From NCBI RefSeq assembly GCF_001632745.1, contig NZ_LQRT01000002.1, positions 1 to 64,000 of the forward strand: a stretch of 64,000 nucleotides of DNA, in the 5' to 3' direction. This DNA is from Aquimarina aggregata. GTDB taxonomy: Bacteria; Bacteroidota; Bacteroidia; Flavobacteriales; Flavobacteriaceae. The notes beneath the pieces were generated by a model. The model worked only from the letters and a program-made list of their open reading frames with translations. It made no database searches and was not told the origin of the DNA. Positions 25,748 through 34,058 of this stretch are shown one piece after another (positions within the stretch are counted from its first letter, which is position 1; every line of letters begins with the position of its first letter). Both the position numbers and the translations under genes were made by a program.

Positions 25748-26776
25748 ATGGGAAATATTAGTGTAGAATTAGTCGGTGATGCTTTAAAAAAGCACACTGT
25801 AATTAATAAAGATGTGGCTAAGGCAGATTTTGCGAGAGCTACATCAGTTACTTTGGACAAATTTTGTAAAAAAGTAACAAAAATTAAAGGATCTTACCAT
25901 GTGTTACATTCTATTATGACACATGTCGTGCAAGGTTTTAAAGCAGAATGGAAAGAACTTGGTGCTTTTGCAGCCAAGAGTAAAGAGCTGAAAAACTACC
26001 GTCAAAAAGTAAATTTTGGTTTTGTACCTGATGATGTAATGTCAAGCTTTTTAGCAGAATGGTACGAGGAGGATAAGAAGCCAACGGACAAGATGATCGC
26101 TAAAAAGATCACAGAATGGTTATTGACTCAGGTTCAGGATGATTTAGAAAACTTATCCATTGGTGGTATTTATGATGCTGATGCTGCACACGGTGCTTTT
26201 GGTTATTCTTTAAATGGTTTAGAGCAAATCGTTAAAAATGCTTTGGCTGATGCCGAGAATCCTGTGTTTAAAATTCCTTTAAACGTATTTACAGATGATA
26301 ACATCATAGATGAAATGCGCAAGTTTGAGCGTGGGTTACCTAAAGGAATGAAGAACAAGTTTAAGGTGATTCATACGAGTCTAAATAACTTAGAACGTTA
26401 TGAAACTGCTTATTTCGATCGATTTGGACATCATCCTTCATTTAAAGATTCTGATAAGACAAAATCACCTTTAAAAAAGCGTGAGATTGTTGGTCATGAA
26501 GGGTTAAGTGATGATATCATGTTTGCCACCTTAGATGGTAACATCTTGAATTTAATCGATGTAATTGATAATCCTCCAAAATTCACGGACGTACAAGTAT
26601 TAGATTACAAAGTGAAAATGTTCATGGAGTTTTGGAAAGGATATGATTTTCTTATCAATCAGGCAGTGTGCGTTGCTAACTTCACTAGTGCTGTTAGAGG
26701 TTTGGGAGATGAGGATCAAATGAAATTGTATTTCCCTAGAGAACAAAAAATAACAGCTCCCCCAGTAACACCTTAA
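25748..26776 (+). CDS. Major capsid protein (HK97-fold candidate)
   Basis: 342 residues, directly after the protease-scaffold gene, the expected place for the capsid subunit. Mixed alpha/beta with the long helix rich region in the first third (KYRQKVNFGFV) and a beta-rich end. No N-terminal delta domain visible, in keeping with the separate scaffold. The assignment is mainly by order and size. Confidence 0.75.
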   Translation: MGNISVELVGDALKKHTVINKDVAKADFARATSVTLDKFCKKVTKIKGSYHVLHSIMTHVVQGFKAEWKELGAFAAKSKELKNYRQKVNFGFVPDDVMSSFLAEWYEEDKKPTDKMIAKKITEWLLTQVQDDLENLSIGGIYDADAAHGAFGYSLNGLEQIVKNALADAENPVFKIPLNVFTDDNIIDEMRKFERGLPKGMKNKFKVIHTSLNNLERYETAYFDRFGHHPSFKDSDKTKSPLKKREIVGHEGLSDDIMFATLDGNILNLIDVIDNPPKFTDVQVLDYKVKMFMEFWKGYDFLINQAVCVANFTSAVRGLGDEDQMKLYFPREQKITAPPVTP

Positions 26777-26780
26777 TTTT

Positions 26781-27350
26781 ATGACTCAAAAAGATTTATT
26801 AGTTGTCGCTCAAGAACTCGGTATTGAAAATGCCGAGTCTTTGGCGTACAACGAATTACAAAAAGCAGTGTCTAAAGCTAAGAAGGAAAAGGCACAAGAA
26901 GATAAAGCAGTTTCAGAAGAAATTGACCTGAATACTAGCGATTTATCTTTAGAGAAAGAAGGTGAGATTCCTAATATAGAGATATCAAAATCGTTAGGTG
27001 ATTCAATTTCGAAGGAAGAGAGTGAAGCGCCTAATATAAATGGGTTACAGGAAGGGTTGCCTAGTGCAAATGAATCGATAGGAGAGGAACAACCGGATAT
27101 TCAGGAGGAGGATACTTCTCAATCTTTGGATATTACAGAAGCACTCAATACAGAAAAAGCTTTAGACGGACTTGTAACTTTTTATGAAGATGATTCTGGT
27201 AGAAAGTATTGTTTTTCAGAATTTACTCCTGATAAATTCAGGTTTAATAATCAGGTAAAAGCAAAAGAAGAGTGGTTAAAAGATAAGGATGCTATGGAGC
27301 AGCTTGTTTTTGGAAACTGCACCTATGTACAACAAATATTTAATGATTAG
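26781..27350 (+). CDS. Acidic protein with SAP/HeH-like N-terminus
   Basis: 189 residues. The first 35 residues (KDLLVVAQELGIENAESLAY) resemble a HeH/SAP-type DNA-binding helix pair; then a low-complexity acidic stretch (about 45-120), then a C-terminal folded part (VTFYEDDSGRKYCFSEF). Perhaps a head-tail or genome-packaging accessory protein. Confidence 0.55.
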   Translation: MTQKDLLVVAQELGIENAESLAYNELQKAVSKAKKEKAQEDKAVSEEIDLNTSDLSLEKEGEIPNIEISKSLGDSISKEESEAPNINGLQEGLPSANESIGEEQPDIQEEDTSQSLDITEALNTEKALDGLVTFYEDDSGRKYCFSEFTPDKFRFNNQVKAKEEWLKDKDAMEQLVFGNCTYVQQIFND

Positions 27351-27352
27351 TT

Positions 27353-27934
27353 ATGAGTGAATTCGATAATATTCCAATGGAAAACCTAGAAGGCTTCATT
27401 AATGAAGATATAACTTCTGGTATAAGTGAAACGAATATCTATTATATTCCTGTAGATCATATTGAAGCCGACGTCTTTCCTCCAAAAATTGGGGATTTAG
27501 GCTTTTCTTTAAAAACGGCAAGTGTTCTAACTGAGGATATTGTATTAAAAGCAGATAGGTATTTTAGTAAATTAAGGGTCCAAACTGAAACTGGTGAAGT
27601 TAAAGATAGTCTTGGTGGTAATAAAGGAAATAAAAAGGGTAAATCTTCTTTTGAATTCTTTTTGACAGATACCAGTCCTGAACATATTTCTTTTGTTGAT
27701 ATTTTCAAAAATGTTCCTTTAGTAATGTTTGCAATGGATAAGCAAGGAAGATTGAGAAAGATTGGTTCTACAATTTCCCCTGCTTATTTTGAATCAGGTG
27801 AAGGTACAACAGGAAAAGGGCCAGACGATGATGCTGGATTTCAGATTATGGTTAGCACATCAAACGGACGTTTAGCTCTAATTTATGAAGGAAATATAAA
27901 ACTTAAAGGAGATGACCCAACCCCAACCCCATAA
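27353..27934 (+). CDS. Virion-associated protein, possibly tail-tube-like
   Basis: 193 residues, beta-rich, ending in a Pro-Thr tail (DDPTPTP). The layout (long beta strands, a Gly/Lys-rich loop around 85-100, a second beta half) is compatible with tail-tube or head-decoration proteins. No family recognised. Confidence 0.5.
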   Translation: MSEFDNIPMENLEGFINEDITSGISETNIYYIPVDHIEADVFPPKIGDLGFSLKTASVLTEDIVLKADRYFSKLRVQTETGEVKDSLGGNKGNKKGKSSFEFFLTDTSPEHISFVDIFKNVPLVMFAMDKQGRLRKIGSTISPAYFESGEGTTGKGPDDDAGFQIMVSTSNGRLALIYEGNIKLKGDDPTPTP

Positions 27935-28208
27935 TACTTATTTTAAAGTTGTAGGTATTCCCCATGTCTACATCAATCCAAGGCTTGGTAGGATTGATCT
28001 TACCAAGCCATTTACAGATGAACAAGCGTTATTGTGGTACAAGGATATTAATTTCCCATATATCAAACCGATACCAGGAGCAGAAGAGTTACTTTCAAAG
28101 GAGAAAGTAGAAACAATAATAAAACTCATACATAAAGCAAATAGTCCGGAAGAAATATCAATTTTAAAAGCTGCTAAACCAGACTCGAAAAAAATAAAGG
28201 AGTTGTAA
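27912..28208 (+). CDS. Hypothetical late protein, 98 aa
   Basis: Starts 23 bp inside the end of the previous gene. Contains VVGIPHVYINPRLGRIDLT and a helical C-terminus. Last gene of the capsid block before a strong terminator. No family recognised. Confidence 0.55.
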   Translation: MTQPQPHNTYFKVVGIPHVYINPRLGRIDLTKPFTDEQALLWYKDINFPYIKPIPGAEELLSKEKVETIIKLIHKANSPEEISILKAAKPDSKKIKEL

Positions 28209-28235
28209 TTGTTCTTTTTTAGCCATGTTCGGAAG

Positions 28236-28266
28236 GCCCTTCTTTTTATAGAGAAGGGCTTTTTTG
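28236..28266 (+). terminator. Terminator ending capsid module
   Basis: GCCCTTCT (28236-28243) with AGAAGGGC (28252-28259), 8-bp stem, then a T run to 28265. Confidence 0.9.
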
Positions 28267-28275
28267 TGTCCTTTT
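28267..28275 (+). promoter_or_regulatory. Late element TGTCCTTTT (2)
   Basis: Directly after the terminator, 35 bp before the ATG at 28307, which supports a promoter or activator role for the next unit. Confidence 0.62.
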
Positions 28276-28306
28276 GCTAAGGTAAGGAAAACCGCATTTT
28301 TGAAAT

Positions 28307-29038
28307 ATGATCGAACAATGGTTTTTAAATAAAGGCACGTATGCACAAGGGTTGGTATTACTTAAAGCTGCTTGTGGAGCAAACCAACGCATGTATTTAA
28401 GGTTAAAAGGCGCTAAAGAAAATCAACGAAATTTGGCAGCGCTTAAGTATGAGTTAAATAAGTATAGGAATACCAATATAGAGGTTCCAATTCCTACTAA
28501 AAAAAAGGTGCAAACTTCTAAAAAAGTATCAGATACAAAAGCTTTGGCTATTACATCGGTTAAAAGATCAAACACCAAGATCACAATTCATATGTTGCCT
28601 GATGCCTATTTACAGCAACGTTTTATTGAAAAAAACAACGCTTTCTATACGCATTGGGTGCTAAAAAAGAAGCTCAATGCAGTAGCTGAAGATGATGTAG
28701 AAAAAGCTCGAGTTTTAATCGCTGAGATTATGAAATTAAGACAGCTAATAGATGCCATTTGGAAAGAATTGGATTACTATATGGAGCATAAGAAATTAAT
28801 GCCCAAAGGAAAAGACTTCGCTAATTTATCGGCTATGGATAAGGTAAAAACCAGACAGCGTTTGTATCAATCTAGAAGTAAGCGAGAAAAGACATTGAAT
28901 AAATGGTTGTTAAAACTCGTAGATACACCAAAAGAAAAACAGTTGGCTTTACAATCTCGTATCGATAATCAAAAAGGTAAAATAGCACAAATTAACATCG
29001 ATATCACAACATTGAATTCATTAATTAATAATCAATAA
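28307..29038 (+). CDS. Coiled-coil late protein, 243 aa
   Basis: Very basic helical protein with long charged helices (AKENQRNLAALKYELNKYRN) and C-terminal heptads. No family recognised. Follows the capsid block and its own late element, 11 bp before the second methylase. Confidence 0.55.
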   Translation: MIEQWFLNKGTYAQGLVLLKAACGANQRMYLRLKGAKENQRNLAALKYELNKYRNTNIEVPIPTKKKVQTSKKVSDTKALAITSVKRSNTKITIHMLPDAYLQQRFIEKNNAFYTHWVLKKKLNAVAEDDVEKARVLIAEIMKLRQLIDAIWKELDYYMEHKKLMPKGKDFANLSAMDKVKTRQRLYQSRSKREKTLNKWLLKLVDTPKEKQLALQSRIDNQKGKIAQINIDITTLNSLINNQ

Positions 29039-29049
29039 TAAACACAATT

Positions 29050-29874
29050 ATGAAAAAGAAAGATGTGACAGTTTTTCCAGGTACCACAAAATTAAAGACA
29101 CCGATAAGCTATTATGGAGGTAAACAATCAATGCTTAAGCATATTCTTCCGTTAATCCCTGAACATAAGATTTATGTAGAACCCTTTTTTGGAGGAGGTG
29201 CTGTTTTCTGGGCTAAGGCTTCGGTTAAATGTGAAGTAATAAATGATGTTAATGGGAACATCACTAATTTTTACGAAGTCTTAAAACATGATTTTTTCAA
29301 TTTAAGACAGAAAATTGAAGTTACACTTCACAGCAGAGAAACCTATAAGCAGGCGTTAGTTATTTATAAATTACCGCTTTTGTTTGATAGAACCATACGA
29401 GCATGGGCTTTTTGGGTAGTGACTAACCAAGGCTTTAATTGTAAAATTGGTAATTGGGGTTATGATAGAGAAAAGAGAGCACATACCATTTCAAATAAGG
29501 TCGAAGCTTTTAAAGAAGAACTTACCAATCGATTGCGCAATACGCAGGTCGAATGTAATGAAGCAAGCAAGGTGATTTCCAGTAGAGATTCAAAAGATAC
29601 ATTCGTATATGCAGATCCTCCATATATAGATTCTAATCAAGGCCATTACGGTGGCTATACCCATGATCATTTTAGAAGAGATTTAGATGCATTGGCGAAT
29701 ATGGAAGGAAAGTTTCTGTTAAGTACTTATCCTAGTGAGATTTTAGATGAGTATATTAAGAAAAATGGTTGGTATACTCGAGGTATAGAAAAGCCATTAT
29801 GTGCGGGTAATGGTTCTAAGATAGCAAAGAGGAAACGTAAAGTAGAAGTGCTAACTTCAAATTATCCTATATAA
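29050..29874 (+). CDS. D12-class DNA adenine methylase (late)
   Basis: 274 residues. SYYGGKQSMLKHIL at about 17, EPFFGGGAVFW near 41 and YADPPYIDSNQ near 187 mark a Dam-like adenine methyltransferase. Distinct in sequence from the one at 19111, so probably a different origin or target. Expressed late, it may methylate replicated phage DNA before packaging. Confidence 0.9.
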   Translation: MKKKDVTVFPGTTKLKTPISYYGGKQSMLKHILPLIPEHKIYVEPFFGGGAVFWAKASVKCEVINDVNGNITNFYEVLKHDFFNLRQKIEVTLHSRETYKQALVIYKLPLLFDRTIRAWAFWVVTNQGFNCKIGNWGYDREKRAHTISNKVEAFKEELTNRLRNTQVECNEASKVISSRDSKDTFVYADPPYIDSNQGHYGGYTHDHFRRDLDALANMEGKFLLSTYPSEILDEYIKKNGWYTRGIEKPLCAGNGSKIAKRKRKVEVLTSNYPI

Positions 29875-30293
29875 TGAAACCAGACAATGATAATATCGGT
29901 CTGGGAGTAAACGAGTAAAACACTAGAAAAATGTTGGTTTTATTGAGTTTTTGACTAAAAAAGAGAAGGTAGAAACTATTAAGTTCAATAAATCGGTTCA
30001 TTCCCTGAGTTTACCAATCAATACTTAAATGAAATGATCTGTTATTTGTTGATGCTCTCTTTCACATTCATTTTTAAAATTTGATTTGTAAATTTATATT
30101 TAGGATAAACATCTATTCCTAAAAGGCATAAATAAACGAAAGGAAAAGTAGTCTCTTTAATTTTATTTGGCTAATTTAGAATGGATGAAAATTTATAAAC
30201 TACCCCATATCCGAGGATTTCTTTAGGTAAGGGGTAGTCTGTTTAAATAAGTTATTTAATGAAAGTACGCAAAATGAATACGCAGTTGTATTT
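29875..30293. other. Gap with hairpin but no convincing gene
   Basis: About 420 bp separating the late methylase from the accessory region. The only structure I see is ACTACCCC (30199-30206) pairing GGGGTAGT (30231-30238) with a 24-nt loop, possibly a weak terminator. Base composition is very AT-rich. Confidence 0.5.
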
Positions 30294-30301
30294 TAGTTTT
30301 G
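30294..30301 (+). promoter_or_regulatory. -7-like box TAGTTTTG
   Basis: Matches TAnnTTTG 12 bp before the ATG at 30314. A clear -33 element was not found, so a weak or unusual promoter. Confidence 0.35.
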
Positions 30302-30313
30302 AGTAAAAATATT

Positions 30314-30994
30314 ATGGACAATTCAATTTCATGGACGGAAAGACTTTATAAAGGACATTGGCTAATGGACCTTGGTTATCGCGATTATATTGCTGCTCGT
30401 TTCTTGCTTAATAACCATTTAATAATTCAAGGACTAACACTTGCGAGTACTTCTGTCGAAAAATATCTGAAAGCTCTAATTGTATTTAATCTCAAAAAAA
30501 AGGAAAAATATAATTACCATTTAGACAGATTTGAATCACTCAAAAAACTTCTATCTAAAGTTAATAATGACGTGACCTTAGAATTTGACACTGTTTTCAT
30601 AGAAATATTACAAAATGCATTTAAAATCAGATATTACGACAAAATTGAAAAACCAATCTTTATGGGCTTCTACATAAATCAGTTTATTGGTGAATTAGAT
30701 TATACAATTGACTATATAGAAAGATTTATCGCTAACCCACAAAATGGAGAAGAATCTATGTCAGCATACAATAGAGCAATTAAAAATAAGGATTCACATC
30801 TTTATGAAAATAACTTTATCTTGAGCAAAGAAAATAAAAAAGAATTTATGGAAAAAGCTGATGTTGGATTTTCAGTAGATATTCGAATTGGATCTGTCGT
30901 TCAAGAAGAGAAGATAGTAAAAGGTGGTAGTACTAAAAATAAATACCAAGGTCAAATATCGAAGTTCACAGGATTCAACGAAAATTTATATTGA
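30314..30994 (+). CDS. HEPN-like protein
   Basis: 226 residues from ATG 30314 (a TTG at 30299 is the alternative). The N-terminal helical region YRDYIAARFLL...TLASTSVEKYLKALIVFNL is a HEPN-type signature, but no R-x4-6-H catalytic motif is visible, so it may be a non-catalytic partner or nucleotide-binding variant. Start of the accessory region. Related domains often occur in toxin or defence proteins. Confidence 0.62.
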   Translation: MDNSISWTERLYKGHWLMDLGYRDYIAARFLLNNHLIIQGLTLASTSVEKYLKALIVFNLKKKEKYNYHLDRFESLKKLLSKVNNDVTLEFDTVFIEILQNAFKIRYYDKIEKPIFMGFYINQFIGELDYTIDYIERFIANPQNGEESMSAYNRAIKNKDSHLYENNFILSKENKKEFMEKADVGFSVDIRIGSVVQEEKIVKGGSTKNKYQGQISKFTGFNENLY

Positions 30995-31052
30995 ATCAAT
31001 AACTACCAGTAAAAACGAGCTATACACAAACCGTTAAAAGTTCGATAAAAAA

Positions 31053-31139
31053 ATGAAATATAAAGAAACTATAGAATATAAAATCTACAATTTAGAAAGA
31101 AGAGGGTATAAGAAAACTATGGCAAAAATTAAAGTATGA
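31053..31139 (+). CDS. 28-residue basic peptide
   Basis: Starts at the ATG of a linker copy and overlaps the next gene by 4 bp. Basic, Lys/Arg-rich (LERRGYKKTMAKIKV). Could be a leader or truncated remnant. Confidence 0.35.
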   Translation: MKYKETIEYKIYNLERRGYKKTMAKIKV

Positions 31140-31429
31140 ATTTATTAAAAAACAAAAGAACTCTTATTATTATAACGGTTTTTATAATTGTAGTTATTAC
31201 TAATCCAAATAATTCAGATTTTAAAGAATATCTAATAGCAAAAGGAAATTCAAAACATTATGTTGAAGAATTTGGAGGAAGAACAGCTAATTTTTTTCTG
31301 TTTTCGATTTTTGAAATTAATAGAGAGAGAAAACATTTTAAGACACCCACAGTATATAGGTCGATAGGAGTTTTAAATAATTTTATAGTAATCAATGACT
31401 CCAGGGAAGAATCAGAAAAAGTTCAATAA
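31136..31429 (+). CDS. Exported or membrane-anchored protein, 97 aa
   Basis: N-terminal hydrophobic segment (about 8-22) then a soluble part with KHYVEEFGGRTANFFLFSIF. Ends inside a linker copy (stop 31427-31429). No family recognised. Confidence 0.55.
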   Translation: MNLLKNKRTLIIITVFIIVVITNPNNSDFKEYLIAKGNSKHYVEEFGGRTANFFLFSIFEINRERKHFKTPTVYRSIGVLNNFIVINDSREESEKVQ

Positions 31430-31433
31430 ACCA

Positions 31434-31760
31434 ATGGATATTAAAGTTATTAAAGAGGGTATAATTATAGCGGGAACAGGAGGTATTATAGCCGCTATTT
31501 TTATACCAATTTTTACAGGAATCAAGAATTACATTTTTATGCGTATAGATAGGAAGAAGGTAGAATCTTGGCTTGATGAACATACTGCGGAAGATGGGGT
31601 TAAAAAAGGGGCTGCTTGGAGAAGCACTAGGGCAATAGCAAGTCATAATAATTTAACAGAAGATAGAGTACGATACATTTGTAGTAATTCTAAAAAAATA
31701 ATTCTAAGTATTAGCGAAGAGGAATTATGGGGATACAAAGGAAAAGTTCGAAATGATTAA
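31434..31760 (+). CDS. Single-pass membrane protein, 108 aa
   Basis: Start at 31434 rather than 31395 because the ATG is exactly the end of a linker copy and the earlier start would overlap the previous gene. One transmembrane helix (about 10-28, IIIAGTGGIIAAIFIPIF), then a cytoplasmic helical part with EDGVKKGAAWRSTRAIASHN that resembles a small winged-helix. No family recognised. Confidence 0.6.
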   Translation: MDIKVIKEGIIIAGTGGIIAAIFIPIFTGIKNYIFMRIDRKKVESWLDEHTAEDGVKKGAAWRSTRAIASHNNLTEDRVRYICSNSKKIILSISEEELWGYKGKVRND

Positions 31761-31780
31761 AGTCTAAATAAACGATTGAT

Positions 31781-32068
31781 TTGAAATTACGAGATAAAAA
31801 AGATAATGAATTTTATAAAAGGTGTGATGAGATCTTACATTATGTTTGGGATCCAATTGGAGTTCAAGATATTCCTGGAGCTAGAGATGAATATCATGGA
31901 TATTTACCACAAGTATTCAAATTGGTAAAAGCTGATGCTGATCAAATCAAAATTGCCGAATATCTAGATAGAACTGAAAAAAATGATATTGGATTATTAT
32001 CAAATCCTTCTAAAAATCTTAAAGTAGCTGCAATCTTATTAGATTGGAGAGCAGCTATCTATAATTAA
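31781..32068 (+). CDS. Immunity-like small protein, 95 aa
   Basis: The usual linker ATG reads ATT here (31775), in frame, so translation probably begins at TTG 31781 or at the ATT. Contains YKRCDEILHYVWDPIGVQD and RDEYHGYLPQVFKLV, a pattern I associate with small proteins of toxin-immunity loci; not certain. No membrane segment. Confidence 0.5.
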   Translation: MKLRDKKDNEFYKRCDEILHYVWDPIGVQDIPGARDEYHGYLPQVFKLVKADADQIKIAEYLDRTEKNDIGLLSNPSKNLKVAAILLDWRAAIYN

Positions 32069-32082
32069 AGTTTAAATAAACG

Positions 32083-32865
32083 ATGAAATATAAACTTATA
32101 TGTCCTATTTGTGTCCCGGATCCAACAAAAGGAGTTGCAGCAGTAACGGCTGAAGGAGATATAAACAATGATTTTATTGCGGTTTGTAAATGCAGTAAAG
32201 AACATGTGTCGATATGTTTTCAAGAGGATTATCGTTTCGAGTTCTTATATTATTCTGCTATTCAATCAATGGTATCGGGAAACCTATCAGAAAGTGTTTT
32301 AAGTTTTTCTGCTGCTCTTGAACGTGTTTTTGAATTATTCATAAAAGTTAATTTGATTAATTATAAAATTCCGTATGAAGACATAAAAAAATACTGGAAA
32401 GAGTTAGGGTTGTCTGAACGACAATACGGAGCATTTTGTACTCTCTATTTCATGATTGCTAAAAAAGAATGGCGAGAAAATGGGAATATGAAAAATTTTA
32501 GAAACAAAATTGTTCATAAAGGTTATATAGCAACTACTAAAGAGGTAGAAAAATATGCTAGTTATATTGTAGATAAAATAAATGATGTTACAGTTTGGTT
32601 AATTGAAAATCTAAGGGATTCGCTTTTAATTTATGAACAAATTATAAAGGAAGAAAGGTTATTGAAAGTTAAAGAGTTGTGTAAAAGACATAAAGTTGAT
32701 TTTTATTGTTGGACTCATGGAGAGAATACTTTGTTTTTCTTTGATCAAAATAATAAACATATGAGGCTAGATTTTAATCAAATTATGATTAATTGGAATA
32801 ATCTGCCTCCTCTAACGGATAAACAGAAATTGTACAAAGTTCAAAATATTGTAAAGTTCAAATGA
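32083..32865 (+). CDS. Zinc-ribbon HEPN RNase-like protein
   Basis: 260 residues. Cys pairs CPIC (about 8-11) and CKC (about 35-37) look like a zinc ribbon. A helical domain from about 50 to 190 ends in FRNKIVHKGY: R140 and H145 in R-N-K-I-V-H, the R-x4-H motif of HEPN ribonucleases. C-terminal extension of about 65 residues. Start and stop lie on linker copies. Suggests an RNA-cutting toxin or defence effector; no dedicated antitoxin partner is obvious. Confidence 0.68.
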   Translation: MKYKLICPICVPDPTKGVAAVTAEGDINNDFIAVCKCSKEHVSICFQEDYRFEFLYYSAIQSMVSGNLSESVLSFSAALERVFELFIKVNLINYKIPYEDIKKYWKELGLSERQYGAFCTLYFMIAKKEWRENGNMKNFRNKIVHKGYIATTKEVEKYASYIVDKINDVTVWLIENLRDSLLIYEQIIKEERLLKVKELCKRHKVDFYCWTHGENTLFFFDQNNKHMRLDFNQIMINWNNLPPLTDKQKLYKVQNIVKFK

Positions 32866-32868
32866 ACG

Positions 32869-33432
32869 ATGGATAAATATATAATATTAATAGTCATAAA
32901 TTTTCTAATAATCAATAGTTTGCTTGCTCAACAGAAGGTTGTTGTTACAAAAAGAGATGGAAGTGTAATCAACGGTTACGGGAGGGTAAAACTAAATAAT
33001 AAAATATCCTTTAGGAATACTGAAGATGGAGAAAAAGTAATTTATGATTATAAAACTGTAAAAAATATTACTTTTCTTGAAAAAGAGACAAAAAGAACAT
33101 TTGAATACAAACTTGCAACCGATGGAGGGAGTTCTATAGGTGAGATTAAGTTGCTTCAGGTAATTATTAATGATAAAGTGAATCTATATCTCGAATTAAT
33201 AATGCAACCTAACTCATTCGGTGATAAAGCAAAAATATACTATATATCAAAAAAGGGAGAAGATACCGCCAGAAGATTAGGAATAGGCAATACTTACTCA
33301 AGAAAATTTAAAAGAGTTGCCAATAAATATTTTCAGGACTGTCCAGATTTACTACAAAAAATTTCCAATAAATATTTTAAAAGATACAATGTCGAAAATG
33401 TGGTTAAGTATTATTTAAAAGAATGTGACTAG
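32869..33432 (+). CDS. Exported protein, 187 aa
   Basis: Signal peptide to about 20 (NSLLAQQ), then a beta-rich domain similar to common flavobacterial exported proteins (VVTKRDGSVINGYGRVKL). Starts at a linker ATG. Ends DCPDLLQKI...YYLKECD. No function recognised. Confidence 0.6.
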   Translation: MDKYIILIVINFLIINSLLAQQKVVVTKRDGSVINGYGRVKLNNKISFRNTEDGEKVIYDYKTVKNITFLEKETKRTFEYKLATDGGSSIGEIKLLQVIINDKVNLYLELIMQPNSFGDKAKIYYISKKGEDTARRLGIGNTYSRKFKRVANKYFQDCPDLLQKISNKYFKRYNVENVVKYYLKECD

Positions 33433-33471
33433 TTAACTATATCTTGTGAATAAACAAAGTTCAAAAAAACT

Positions 33472-33615
33472 ATGGCTTTATTTTGTAAATCATGTGCTGA
33501 AAAATTTGGAATAGTATCAGATCCTTTACCTCTTTTATGTGAAGGATGTGGAAAAGAATTTCATAAAAAGGAATCGATAATGAGAGTTATTTATAAAAAA
33601 TTAAAATCTAAATAA
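33472..33615 (+). CDS. 47-residue zinc-ribbon protein
   Basis: Two CxxC knuckles: FCKSCAEKFG near 4-13 and LLCEGCGKEFHKK near 21-33. Starts at a linker ATG and its last residues KSK plus stop lie in the next linker copy. Likely structural zinc-binding protein of unknown role. Confidence 0.6.
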   Translation: MALFCKSCAEKFGIVSDPLPLLCEGCGKEFHKKESIMRVIYKKLKSK

Positions 33616-33618
33616 ACG

Positions 33619-33795
33619 ATGAATAAATTAGTTATTATGGGAATAGTATTATCGATTCTGGGAGGTGCATTCTTTGGCTTAGGAATATTATTTCAAATAC
33701 TTCATTGGCCTGGATTGTATTTTTTACTTTTCTCTGGATCAATTTTGTTTTTCTTAGGGTTAACTATTATTCTTTTTAAATCAAAAGTTAAATAA
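33619..33795 (+). CDS. 58-residue membrane protein with HWPG motif
   Basis: Two transmembrane helices around LFQILHWPGLYFLLF. The HWPG turn resembles the start of the gliding motor protein GldL and small relatives, but it has no cytoplasmic region. Bounded by linker copies on both sides. Confidence 0.55.
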   Translation: MNKLVIMGIVLSILGGAFFGLGILFQILHWPGLYFLLFSGSILFFLGLTIILFKSKVK

Positions 33796-33888
33796 AACGA
33801 TGTGTTTAAGGAATTTTAATTTCTTAATTTGTATTGAGTTACCTGTTGTTTTGTTAGTTTTATATTGCAAAACTTAAAAATTATTAAA

Positions 33889-34026
33889 ATGAAAAAAATA
33901 AATTCCAAAAAGATAGAATTGAAGAAAATTAAAATTACCAAATTAAGTTCCTTACAAACCAAACAAATAAAAGGTGGAGAAACAGCCGAATGTACTGGAG
34001 TGGGCTCTAGGTTATTCCTTTGTTAA
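33889..34026 (+). CDS. Double-glycine-leader peptide, small core
   Basis: 45 residues. Leader with KIKITKLSSLQTKQIKGG, matching the class of Bacteroidota leaders that are cut after GG. The core is 15 residues, ETAECTGVGSRLFLC, with two Cys and Thr/Ser residues. Belongs to the same class as the peptide at 20868 but the core is different. No modifying enzyme or exporter is in the prophage. Confidence 0.6.
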   Translation: MKKINSKKIELKKIKITKLSSLQTKQIKGGETAECTGVGSRLFLC

Positions 34027-34032
34027 TATTCT

Positions 34033-34041
34033 TGTCCTTTT
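34033..34041 (+). promoter_or_regulatory. Late element TGTCCTTTT (3)
   Basis: 37 bp before the terminase small-subunit ATG. Confidence 0.6.
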
Positions 34042-34058
34042 CCTAAAACATTAAATTT

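Larger units (their letters stand above)
31037..33802 (+). repeat. Repeated start-site linker, consensus AAAGTTYAAATAAACGATG
   Basis: Copies at 31037-31055, 31418-31436, 31759-31778, 32067-32085, 32853-32871, 33456-33474, 33603-33621 and 33783-33802. They differ by a few bases, and in most the stop of one gene and the start of the next lie inside the unit. They join genes of unrelated function, like a cassette array. Confidence 0.72.

Noticed and set aside
33800-33877. 25-codon frame after a linker copy (MCLRNFNF...)
   Set aside because: Begins at a linker ATG, but too short and AT-driven to support; could be the remnant of a lost array gene.
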